Source of the DNA: Actinomycetota bacterium
GTDB taxonomy: Bacteria > Actinomycetota > UBA4738
Reading direction: 5' to 3'
NCBI GenBank assembly: GCA_005888465.1
Contig: VAYJ01000050.1
Location: 2,611-23,457, forward strand
Length of the DNA stretch: 20,847 nucleotides
The translations under genes and the position numbers were made by a program. The notes under the pieces were generated by a model. The model was not told where the DNA came from, made no database searches, and saw only the letters and a program-made list of their open reading frames with translations. Shown piece after piece: positions 14,197 through 20,847 of this stretch (its first letter is position 1; the number at the start of each line of letters is the position of its first letter).

Positions 14197-15225
14197 TTAC
14201 CCTGCCTCCGACCTGCGGAAACGCCCGCCAGCCGCCGCACGCAGGTGCACGTAGGCGGCGGCGCCGAACGGCAGCGGCAGCCAGAAGTTGACCAAGCGAT
14301 AGCCGATGACGGCGAGCACCGCGACCTGCCGCGGCGCCCCGAAAGGGATCGAGAGCGCGACGAGCGCCGCCTCCTCGACCAGGAGCCCGCTGGGCGTGAT
14401 TGGGATGACGGAGATCAGGTTGCCGATCGAGTAGGCAACGATGACGGCACCGAGGTGCTGGTGGTGTCCCACCGCCCGGAAGAAGAGATAGAGGACCATG
14501 ATGTCGGCGCCCCAGTTCACCGCCGCGAGCAGTAGCTCCGTGCGCAGGGCTCGCGGTGTGAGGACCCTCCGCGCCTTCTGCGATAGTCGGCGGGCCGCGT
14601 CGCCGACGCGCTCCGGATCCACGGAGTGCCGGATCATGTGCGCGCGGGCGCCGAGCCATCGGCCGACCGACTCGGCGAGCGCCGGCCGGTAGGCGGCCGC
14701 CACGCACACGACCACCGCCCCCGCGAGGATCGGCACGAAGGCCATCGCGACGGCAACGTAGGCGACCGGCACCGAACGCTTCGTCACCGAGTACACGAGC
14801 CCGATCACGAAGATGACGCCCAGCACGACGTCCGAGATGAGGGTGGTGAGCAGCACCGCCGTGCCGCTCGTGGACGCGGGGACGCCTCGTTTGCGCATCG
14901 TGTCGACGTTCACTCCGGTGCCCGCCGCCGATCCGCCCGGCACGACGTGGCTCACCAGGAACGTCGCCATCACGACCTCGGCCACGGCGAGCGTCGGCAC
15001 AGCCGACTCCATGGCGAGCAGGATGTGGCGGTAAAGCAGGACGTAGGCGATGAGCGACACTGCCTCGAGCGCCACCGCGAGCCCGATGAGCGCCCAGTTC
15101 GCGTGACGGAGGGAAGCCGCCTCCTGGCGCAGGCCTCCCACCCGCGGAAGCAGGAAGTAGGCGACGGCGGCGAGCAGCACAAGGTAAAGGGCGCGCCGGA
15201 TCCAGGCGGTGGTTGCTCGAGACAC
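14197..15225 (-). CDS. Flippase-like / UPF0104 (LPG synthase TM-type) integral membrane protein
   Basis: 342 residues from GTG 15225, four bases after a GGAG. The frame is open further upstream to 15594, but that part is Asp/Arg-rich and antisense to the oxidoreductase gene. About eight hydrophobic segments are present, starting at residue 10 (RALYLVLLAAVAYFLLP). Family landmarks are LVSHVVPGGSAAGTGVN in the first half and SVIPITPSGLLVEEAALVAL in the second, where UPF0104/AglD/MprF-type proteins have Pro-Gly motifs. Relatives include lysylphosphatidylglycerol synthase membrane domains and proteins near polyprenol-phosphate sugar transferases, so lipid or lipid-linked sugar translocation is a fair inference. 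It heads the leftward cluster; co-transcription with GH15 points to glycan or storage-sugar context. Confidence 0.85.
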   Translation of the reverse strand: MSRATTAWIRRALYLVLLAAVAYFLLPRVGGLRQEAASLRHANWALIGLAVALEAVSLIAYVLLYRHILLAMESAVPTLAVAEVVMATFLVSHVVPGGSAAGTGVNVDTMRKRGVPASTSGTAVLLTTLISDVVLGVIFVIGLVYSVTKRSVPVAYVAVAMAFVPILAGAVVVCVAAAYRPALAESVGRWLGARAHMIRHSVDPERVGDAARRLSQKARRVLTPRALRTELLLAAVNWGADIMVLYLFFRAVGHHQHLGAVIVAYSIGNLISVIPITPSGLLVEEAALVALSIPFGAPRQVAVLAVIGYRLVNFWLPLPFGAAAYVHLRAAAGGRFRRSEAG

Positions 15226-15306
15226 CGTGCTCCATTCTTCCCCCGTTCGCGAACTGCGACCCTGCGTTTCGCATGTTGTAAGCACCCGAGCGGTACCGTC
15301 GTGTGC
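15226..15306. promoter_or_regulatory. Divergent promoter region
   Basis: The 81 bp between the leftward flippase-like gene and the rightward oxidoreductase gene must drive both clusters. TACCGT at 15294-15299 fits TANNNT but lies only 7 bases before the ATG at 15307, which would suggest a leaderless transcript. A TTCGCGAA palindrome is at 15246-15253. Neither has a clear -35 partner. Confidence 0.35.
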
Positions 15307-16828
15307 ATGCGAGCGGGTCACGCCACGCGCCCAGCGGGACGAGTCGCCGGAGGCATCGTCGGCCTCCTCTCGGCCGGCGTCGCGCTGGGGGCTGGGCAGA
15401 TCACAGCCGGGGTCATCGGGGGCGCCTCCTCGCCAGTCGTCGCGGTCGGGGGAGCCGCGATCGATCTCAGCCCCGGATCGCTCAAGTCGTTCGCGATCCG
15501 GACCTTCGGGACGAACGACAAGCTCGTCCTGGTCTCGGGGATCGGCGTGGTCCTCGCGATCGTCGCGATCGCGCTCGGGGTTCGATCCGTCCACCGGCCG
15601 CGGATGGGAGCGATCGGGCTCGGCCTCTTCGGTGCGATCGGCGTGCTGGCGGCCATCACGCGGCCGGCGAACGGGCCGGTCGACGCCGTCCCGTCCATCG
15701 CCGGCGCCGCTGTCGGCTACGGGGCCTACGTGCTGCTACGTCGGAGCGCGGGCCTGCCGCCCGTCCGGTGGCGCACGCGTCCGGAGCCGGTCCGTCGCCG
15801 GCGCGACGAGTGCCCGCCCGCGTTCGATCGGCGGCGCTTCCTCCTTACGGGCGCCGCTCCCGCCGCTGCTGCCGCCGAGCGTTCGCATCCCGGCGCCCTC
15901 CGAGGTCGCTGCGCCGCCCCCGGCCGGCGCGGACCTGCACCTGCCTGGCCTGAGCTCGTTCATCACGCCGAACGACGAGTTCTACCGCGTGGACACCGCG
16001 CTCTTCGTTCCCGCCGTGGACGCGGCGAGCTGGCAGCTCCGCGTGCACGGCATGGTCGATCGCGAGCTGACCCTCACCTACCCGCAGCTCCTCGCACGGC
16101 CGTTGATCGAGCGCGACGTGACGCTCACCTGCGTGTCGAACCAGGTGGGCGGGCACTACATCGGCAACGCCCGCTGGATCGGCGCGCGGCTGAAGGACGT
16201 GCTCGATGAGGCCGGCGTTCGTTCTGGCGCTTCGCAGATCGTGACTCGCTCCGCGGACGGCTTCACCGTGGGAACGCCGACCGCGGTCGCCATGGACGGC
16301 CGCGACGCGATGCTCGCCGTGGCGATGAACGGCAGCCCGCTCCCGCTCGAGCACGGCTTCCCCGTCCGCATGATCGTGCCTGGTCTCTACGGCTACGTCT
16401 CCGCGACGAAGTGGCTGGTGGACATCGAACTCACCACCTTCGCCGCGTACGACGCCTACTGGGTGCGACGCGGCTGGTCGCAGCAGGCGCCCATCAAGAC
16501 CGAGTCCCGGATCGACACGCCGTCGGCGTTCGGGAAGCTGCGCGCGGGACGTGTGCCGGTGGCGGGCATCGCGTGGGCGCAGCACCGGGGGATCGAACGC
16601 GTCGAGGTCCAGGTCGACGACGGACCCTGGGCGGCGGCGCAGCTGGCCCAGCAGGACACGATCGACACCTGGCGCCAATGGGTCTACCCCTGGGACGCCT
16701 CGCCGGGTCGCCACACGCTGGCCGTCCGCGCGACCGACGGGACAGGAGCCACGCAGACGCCCGTGCGGGTCGATCCCATCCCGAACGGCGCGACGGGAGA
16801 CCACGCGATCGTCGTCAACGTCACCTGA
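15307..16828 (+). pseudogene. Membrane-anchored sulfite-oxidase-type molybdopterin oxidoreductase, frameshifted
   Basis: The first frame (ATG 15307 to about 15880) gives four hydrophobic segments (GGIVGLLSAGVALGAGQ; LVLVSGIGVVLAIVAIALG; IGLGLFGAIGVLAAI; IAGAAVGYGAYVLL), then a Tat-like FDRRRFLLTGAAPAAAAA. The reading then moves by one frame at about 15855-15895 within GCC/CCG-rich sequence and continues VRIPAPSEVAAPPPAGAD to the stop at 16828. This second part is a full Oxidored_molyb domain: ITPNDEFYRVDTALFVP, TLTCVSNQVGGHYIGNARW with the Cys that ligates Mo, and MIVPGLYGYVSATKWL. A dimerisation-type domain ends it (HRGIERVEVQVDDGPW, RHTLAVRATDGTG). Active relatives act outside the membrane in redox chemistry. 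The segment usually lying between the RR-FL motif and the catalytic domain seems short, so more than one base may be lost. The FAS1 gene follows after 21 bp. Confidence 0.8.
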
Positions 16829-16849
16829 CCGAACGAAAGGAGCCCAACG

Positions 16850-17458
16850 ATGCGAACCCCGCACCTTCGATCGCGAGCCGCCGTGCTCGGGGTGGTCGCC
16901 CTCGCCCTCGTCGCCGCGGCCTGCAGCAAGTCCACCACGCCGACCGCTGCCGGGGGCGGGACGTCACCGTCACCGCACGAGATGGCGCCCTTCGGAACGG
17001 ATTGCTCCTCGGTGCCGACCGCAGGCGACGGGAGCCTCGAGATGATCATGCACGACCCGTTCGTCACAGCGGCGGGGACGAACCCGCAGCTCGCGACCCT
17101 CGTGCACGCAATCGGCGAAGCGAAGCTCACCGACAGCCTGAACGCGCAGCAGGGGATCACGGTGTTCGCCCCGACGAACGCGGCCTTCACCTCGATGGAC
17201 CAGTCCGTGCTCGACATGGCCATGCACGACCCGATGGGCGAGCTCGGGAAGATCCTGAGCTACCACGTGGTGACCGGGCAGCTCTCTCCGGCGCAGCTCG
17301 ACGGCACGCACACGACCCTGGAGGGCGGCACGCTCACCGTCGCCGGAGGCAACGACGCCTTCACGGTCAACGGCACCGCGCACGTCGTCTGCGGTGACAT
17401 CCACGTGGCCAACGCCACGCTGTACCTCATCGACATGGTGCTCGAGCCGAAGAGCTGA
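16850..17458 (+). CDS. FAS1 (fasciclin) domain lipoprotein
   Basis: 202 residues from ATG 16850, with AAAGGAG nine bases upstream. A lipoprotein signal peptide ends in LVAAAC (lipid-modified C25), followed by a Ser/Thr/Pro/Gly linker and one FAS1 domain (about 62-200). The two conserved FAS1 boxes are visible: GITVFAPTNAAF (102-113) and LSYHVVTGQL (136-145), with a typical ending VANATLYLIDMVLEP. Cys52 and Cys181 may pair. The sequence MHDP occurs twice (67-70, 125-128). FAS1 lipoproteins sit on the outer face of the membrane and mediate adhesion or protein contacts. Here it follows the oxidoreductase by 21 bp and precedes the response regulator by 6 bp, so all are probably one transcript. 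Confidence 0.93.
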   Translation: MRTPHLRSRAAVLGVVALALVAAACSKSTTPTAAGGGTSPSPHEMAPFGTDCSSVPTAGDGSLEMIMHDPFVTAAGTNPQLATLVHAIGEAKLTDSLNAQQGITVFAPTNAAFTSMDQSVLDMAMHDPMGELGKILSYHVVTGQLSPAQLDGTHTTLEGGTLTVAGGNDAFTVNGTAHVVCGDIHVANATLYLIDMVLEPKS

Positions 17459-17464
17459 GCGCGT

Positions 17465-18169
17465 GTGCATGATAGGGATGTGGGCCAGGCGCGCGTGCTG
17501 ATCGTCGATGACGAGCCCATGGTCCGCGACGTGCTCTCCCGATACCTCCAGGGAGAGGGGTTCGACGTGGACACTGCGGGCGACGGCGAGGAGGCGATGA
17601 CGGCGGTACGACGGACGCCGCCGGACCTCGTGCTTCTCGACTTGATGTTGCCGAAGATCGACGGGCTCGAGGTGCTCCGACGCATGCGCGAGCTCGGGCA
17701 GCCGAGCGTGATCCTGCTCACGGCGAAGGGCGAGGAGACCGACCGCGTCGTGGGGCTGGAGCTCGGGGCGGACGACTACGTGACCAAGCCCTTCTCGCCG
17801 CGCGAGGTGATCGCTCGCGTCCGCGCCGTGCTCCGCCGTGGGGGTCTGGCGGTCCGCGCCGAGCTCGCCGACGTCCTTGCCTTCGATGACCTCGAAGTCG
17901 ATGGACCCCGACGAGCGGCGCGGCGCCGTGGCCAGGAGCTTGCGCTCACTCGAAAGGAGTTCGACCTCCTGTGGCTGCTCTGTTCGCATGCGGGCACGAC
18001 GTTTACCCGCGCGCAGCTCCTGGCCAACGTATGGGACGTCGCCTGGGACGGCGACAGCGCGACCGTCACGGTGCACGTTCGCCGCCTCCGGCAGAAGATC
18101 GAAGACGACCCGTCGTCGCCGAGGCACCTGCAGACCGTGTGGGGCGTCGGCTACCGTTTCGAGCCATGA
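17465..18169 (+). CDS. OmpR/PhoB-type response regulator
   Basis: 234 residues from GTG 17465; GTG 17480 would start just before ARVLIVDDE and is an alternative. The receiver domain is about residues 9-120, with acidic pocket D15/D16, phospho-acceptor D59 (VLLDLMLPKIDG), T86 (LLTAKG) and K108 (YVTKPF). The winged-helix DNA-binding domain is about 140-232 (LTRKEFDLLWLLCSHAG; VTVHVRRLRQKIEDDP; LQTVWGVGYRF). All catalytic residues are present. It begins 6 bp after the FAS1 gene and ends in ATGA shared with the next gene, so it is translationally coupled to its kinase. It probably controls this cluster and possibly more; no binding site could be assigned. Confidence 0.95.
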   Translation: MHDRDVGQARVLIVDDEPMVRDVLSRYLQGEGFDVDTAGDGEEAMTAVRRTPPDLVLLDLMLPKIDGLEVLRRMRELGQPSVILLTAKGEETDRVVGLELGADDYVTKPFSPREVIARVRAVLRRGGLAVRAELADVLAFDDLEVDGPRRAARRRGQELALTRKEFDLLWLLCSHAGTTFTRAQLLANVWDVAWDGDSATVTVHVRRLRQKIEDDPSSPRHLQTVWGVGYRFEP

Positions 18170-19371
18170 GGCGCTTGCGCCCGCTCGTCATAGTTGTCGG
18201 GCTCTGTGTCTTCGGGGCGCTCGGCACGATGGCCGTTGGAGCGGCGCTCGGCATGCACGCGGCGGACCTGGCCACGCTCGCCGCGTACCTCCTGCCGGCG
18301 CTCGCGTTGACGGTTCTGGCCATCGCGCTCGCGAACCGATTGCTCGCGAACGTGTCGCTTCGTCAGCGGTTCGTCGTGATCGCCGTGGCGGGGACGGTCG
18401 TGTCGCTGGGGAACCTGTTCGCGCTCACCCGGGCGATGGCGATCACGCAGCACGATGCCACGCTCCTCGCGACCCTGCTCCTGTACGCGGCGGCGACCGG
18501 GGTGGGAGCGGCGGTCGCCGTGTCGCGGTCGGCGGCGGCCGGACTCGGTCGGCTGTCGCGCACGGCCCAGCGACTCGGCGAGGGCGACCTGGATGCGCGC
18601 GTCGGCTCGCTCGACGCCGAGCCCGAGCTCGAGGAGCTCGCGCGAACCATGGACGAGATGGCGGACCGGCTGCGCTCGGCCCAGGAGCGCGAACGGCGCG
18701 CCGAGGCGACCCGAAACGACCTCATCACGGCCGTCTCCCACGACCTGCGAACACCGCTCGCGAGCCTTCGCGCCATGGTCGAGGCGATCGACGAAGCGGT
18801 CGTCCGCGACCCGCCGACGCTGGGGCGCTACGCCGCCGAGATGCGCCGATCCGTCAGTCAGCTCTCCGCGATGGTGAACGACCTGTTCGAGCTCGTGCAG
18901 ATCGATGCGGGCGCGATCGAAGCAGAGACCGCGCGCGCGCGGGTCCACGAGGTTGTGGAGCGCGCGATCGCGACCGTCGAGGTGCCGGCCAGAGACAAGG
19001 GTCTCACGCTCGTCAGGGAGATCGACGGCGCGGCCGACGTGGCGTGCTCCCCGCGGCTCGTTCGGGTCCTGCAGACGCTGCTAGTGAACGCCGTCCGGCA
19101 CACCCCGGCCGACGGGACGGTCCGTGTCGAGGCCAGGCGAACGGGCGGCTCGCTCGAGCTCACCGTGCAGGACACGGGAGCCGGGATCCTGCCCGCGGAC
19201 CTCGCGAGGGTGTTCGAGCCGTTCTTCCGCGCGGATGCGGCGCGCTCGGGCCCCGGCGCGGGCCTTGGCCTGGCGCTCGCCAAGCGCATCGTCGAAGCGC
19301 TTGGAGGGCGGATCGAGGCGGCGAGCGAACCGACCCGCGGCGCGCGCTTCGCGGTGTCCATTCCCGTCTGA
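18166..19371 (+). CDS. Membrane sensor histidine kinase, partner of the preceding regulator
   Basis: 401 residues. Its ATG overlaps the regulator stop (ATGA at 18166-18169). Four hydrophobic helices fill residues 6-120 (LVIVVGLCVFGALGTMAVG; LAAYLLPALALTVLAIAL; RFVVIAVAGTVVSLGNLF; LLATLLLYAAATGVGAAVAV), with only short loops. There is thus no extracytoplasmic sensor domain, and the signal is probably sensed within the membrane or from a protein partner. A HAMP segment follows (about 121-172, RLGEGDLDARVGSL). HisKA has TAVSHDLRTPLASL (H192), and HATPase_c has LLVNAVRHTP (N308), DTGAG (336-340) and GAGLGLAL (364-371). The domain set is complete and it should phosphorylate D59 of the neighbouring regulator. 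Confidence 0.95.
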   Translation: MRRLRPLVIVVGLCVFGALGTMAVGAALGMHAADLATLAAYLLPALALTVLAIALANRLLANVSLRQRFVVIAVAGTVVSLGNLFALTRAMAITQHDATLLATLLLYAAATGVGAAVAVSRSAAAGLGRLSRTAQRLGEGDLDARVGSLDAEPELEELARTMDEMADRLRSAQERERRAEATRNDLITAVSHDLRTPLASLRAMVEAIDEAVVRDPPTLGRYAAEMRRSVSQLSAMVNDLFELVQIDAGAIEAETARARVHEVVERAIATVEVPARDKGLTLVREIDGAADVACSPRLVRVLQTLLVNAVRHTPADGTVRVEARRTGGSLELTVQDTGAGILPADLARVFEPFFRADAARSGPGAGLGLALAKRIVEALGGRIEAASEPTRGARFAVSIPV

Positions 19372-19436
19372 CCTCCGTCCGGTTCCAGCATCGCCGTGTC
19401 CGTCGGGGTACGGTTCGTGTCGGCCCAACCACGACG

Positions 19437-19443
19437 AAGGAGG
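19437..19443 (+). promoter_or_regulatory. Shine-Dalgarno before an ACG codon
   Basis: AAGGAGG with 8 nt spacing to ACG at 19452 in the protease frame. There is no ATG, GTG or TTG at that place. The strength of this site argues that translation begins here rather than at the later ATG 19509, or that the start codon has been lost. Confidence 0.5.
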
Positions 19444-19451
19444 ACGGCGAC

Positions 19452-20123
19452 ACGGACGACCCGACCACACCGGACAGGCCCGCGTGGGACTGGGGCAGCT
19501 TCCCGCCCATGCCGGTCATCCCGCCGCCTCCGCCGCCGCCCCGGCGTCGCGGCGGGGGAGCGCTCCTGATCGTCGGTTCGGCGTTGCTCGCGCTGGCCCT
19601 GGTGGCGGCGGCCCTCGTCGTGACCGGTCATCACGCCACGCCGACGGCCGCGGGATCGCCGACCCCCTCGGCGACCGCGGCCCCCAGCCCGAGCCCGACC
19701 CCGAACGTCGGATGCCGGCCCGGGGAGGTGGCGAAGACCGTGAGTATGTCGGTCGTCCGCTCGAGTGGCGCGGTCGACGAGACGGTGCTCGTCACCTTCG
19801 GGTCGAACGGCCCCTACCGGTTCATCCTGGACACCGGCGCGAGCTTCACCCTCGTCGATCGGACGGTCGTGAACAAGCTCCATCTGCCCGTGGTCGGCCC
19901 CAAGCGAACCGTGACCGGCATCTTCGGCTCGGGGCCGGCACGCATCGTGCACGTCGAGGACTGGAAGGTCGACGACGTGACCCTGCCCATGTCCAACATC
20001 TACACCGCGAGCGGTCCGGTCTTCGATCCGTTCATCTCGGGCTTGCTCGGCTCGGATGTGCTCTCCACGTTCCAGTCGGTGATCCTCGACTTCCAGACCG
20101 GGCACCTCGTCCTCTGCAGCTAG
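19452..20123 (+). CDS. Membrane-tethered retropepsin-like aspartic protease
   Basis: Counted from the ACG at 19452 the protein has 223 residues. A Pro-rich cytosolic leader (DDPTTPDRPAWDWGSFPP then VIPPPPPPP) precedes one membrane helix (about 37-58, ALLIVGSALLALALVAAAL) and a Ser/Thr/Pro/Ala linker. The protease domain (about 95-221) has FILDTGASFTLVD with catalytic D127 in Asp-Thr-Gly-Ala-Ser. A flap-like region (TVTGIFGSGPARIVHVEDW) follows, then the closing LLGSDVLSTF and VILDFQTGHLVLC. Single-domain retropepsins work as dimers. The catalytic part would face outward. C88 and C222 may bridge. The start is unsettled: ATG 19509 would cut the leader but keep the helix. It lies about 80 bp after the kinase gene and may be part of its operon. 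The target is unknown; the neighbouring envelope proteins are candidates by position only. Confidence 0.8.
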   Translation, partial: TDDPTTPDRPAWDWGSFPPMPVIPPPPPPPRRRGGGALLIVGSALLALALVAAALVVTGHHATPTAAGSPTPSATAAPSPSPTPNVGCRPGEVAKTVSMSVVRSSGAVDETVLVTFGSNGPYRFILDTGASFTLVDRTVVNKLHLPVVGPKRTVTGIFGSGPARIVHVEDWKVDDVTLPMSNIYTASGPVFDPFISGLLGSDVLSTFQSVILDFQTGHLVLCS

Positions 20124-20847
20124 AGCGCGCTGGAGCCCCCGCCCGCGTTCCGTCGTCGCGCGGCGACGACGAGCGACGTCTCGGCCCCGACGAGCAGCAG
20201 CCACATGGTCCCGTAGAGGAAGCTGATGAACGCGAAGATGCTGCCGACCGTGCCGTAGAGCGCCGTCGAGTGGGCAACGACCCGCGCGAAGAAGAGGCCG
20301 GCCAGCGCCTTCAGCACCTCCCAGGAGACGATGAACACGAGCGCGCCGGGAAGATGGATGGACCAGCTCGGACCCCTCGGCGTGAGCGTTCGGTACACGA
20401 CCAGGAAGAAGCCCAACTCGCCCGCCAGCAGCACCACGAACCCCACGATCGGAAGCAACACACCTGCCGGGCGGTAGCGCGCGGCCCACGTGATGATCGT
20501 CGAGAGGAGCGCGAGCGCCACGATCGCCGCGACGATCAACATCCCCACGATCATGCCGACGAAGCGGCCGCCGAACAGGCCCGTCCGTTCGGTGTGGAAG
20601 ACCTCGCCCAGCGCGTGGCGCGTGCGGCTCGCGAACCCCGACGCCGCCCACAGGAGCCCGGCCAGGCCCAGCAGGCCGACGGGGACCCGACCCGTGGTCG
20701 CCGACTGGACGCTGTCCGAGACGACGGCCTGCAGGCCGGGGAGGAGCGCGATGAGTCGGCCGACCGCCTTCGCCTCCGCGTCCGGATGGCCGGCGAACAC
20801 GAACCCCGCGATCGCGGTCCCGAAGAGCAGCAGGGGAGGGAGGGAGA
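20120..20847 (-). CDS. YihY/BrkB-family integral membrane protein, 5' part beyond right edge
   Basis: The minus-strand frame is open to the window end. The GTG at 20800 is internal, because the codons before it (SLPPLLLFGTAIAGFVFAG) continue the family's hydrophobic pattern. About 241 residues are visible. Helices include LLGLAGLLWAASG, FVGMIVGMLIVAAIVALALL, VLLPIVGFVVLLAGELGFFLVVY, HLPGALVFIVSWEVLKALAGL and SIFAFISFLYGTMWLLLVGAE. SWSIHLPGALVFIVSWEVLK and STALYGTVGSIFAFISFLYG are the C-terminal hallmark of YihY/UPF0761 proteins (LPGALVAAVLWELLK-type). The function of the family is not established despite the old RNase BN label. Its stop codon overlaps that of the protease gene in the palindrome CTAG (20120-20123). 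Confidence 0.88.
   Translation of the reverse strand, partial: SLPPLLLFGTAIAGFVFAGHPDAEAKAVGRLIALLPGLQAVVSDSVQSATTGRVPVGLLGLAGLLWAASGFASRTRHALGEVFHTERTGLFGGRFVGMIVGMLIVAAIVALALLSTIITWAARYRPAGVLLPIVGFVVLLAGELGFFLVVYRTLTPRGPSWSIHLPGALVFIVSWEVLKALAGLFFARVVAHSTALYGTVGSIFAFISFLYGTMWLLLVGAETSLVVAARRRNAGGGSSAL

Noticed and set aside
14138..15274. 378-residue minus-strand frame (with 12382-13368 and similar)
   Set aside because: Arg/Gly/Ala/Pro-rich shadow of the flippase-like and GH15 genes in high-GC DNA.
15226..15594. Upstream extension of the flippase-like frame to 465 residues
   Set aside because: Asp/Arg/Glu-rich, antisense to the oxidoreductase gene, and would cover the divergent promoter region; GTG 15225 is the better start.
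1..20847. Frequent GCGATCG-type words
   Set aside because: Explained by GCG-ATC codon pairs (Ala-Ile) and Arg/Asp codons in high-GC genes rather than a special repeat.

Overview
The window is high-GC bacterial chromosomal DNA and most likely comes from an uncultured or soil actinobacterium (Actinomycetota). The grounds are strong G/C third positions, a DUF6458-like small membrane protein, a class III cyclase fused to a STAND ATPase and TPRs, a FAS1 lipoprotein beside a membrane-anchored molybdopterin oxidoreductase, and frequent GTG/TTG starts. A relative such as Chloroflexota cannot be excluded by eye. I see no phage, insertion sequence, CRISPR array or rRNA; there is one tRNA.

Left part (1-3100) is the least ordered and has visibly weaker GC bias. 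It holds the first codons of a gene leaving the left edge on the minus strand, a gene-free stretch with a repeated 17-bp dyad, a one-helix membrane protein broken by a frameshift, an aminoglycoside/lincosamide nucleotidyltransferase-like gene broken by what looks like loss of one GATC unit, an unknown 204-residue protein, and a possible 58-residue small ORF. At 3104-4291 lies a DmdA-like GcvT-family protein with a TTG start set by a strong Shine-Dalgarno, followed by tRNA-Arg(CCU).

Middle part (4500-11800): a large cyclase/STAND/TPR regulator; a glutathione-dependent formaldehyde-activating (GFA) family gene with a frameshift and an apparent internal loss; two small minus-strand genes (a four-helix membrane protein and a zinc-ribbon protein); a DUF3179 protein followed closely by a GAF-GAF histidine kinase; a short C-terminal remnant resembling PQQ sugar dehydrogenases; and a strong hairpin terminator. 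An imperfect 41-bp repeat, one copy of which carries a DosR-like half site, lies upstream of the DUF3179/kinase pair.

Right part (11768-20847) has two divergent clusters separated by about 80 bp. Leftward: a flippase-like integral membrane protein, a GH15 glucoamylase/trehalase-type hydrolase 13 nt behind it, and two small membrane proteins. Rightward: a membrane-anchored sulfite-oxidase-type molybdopterin enzyme (frameshifted), a FAS1 lipoprotein, an OmpR-type response regulator, a four-helix histidine kinase that overlaps it by ATGA, and a membrane-tethered retropepsin-like protease with no normal start codon. The last gene shares its CTAG stop with a convergent YihY/BrkB-family gene that runs off the right edge.

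The most system-like unit is 15307-20123: an extracytoplasmic redox enzyme, a surface FAS1 lipoprotein, a two-component system and an anchored protease in one tight collinear array. Four clear frameshifts in 21 kb mean either real decay or assembly indels; this should be settled before biology is built on the broken genes.
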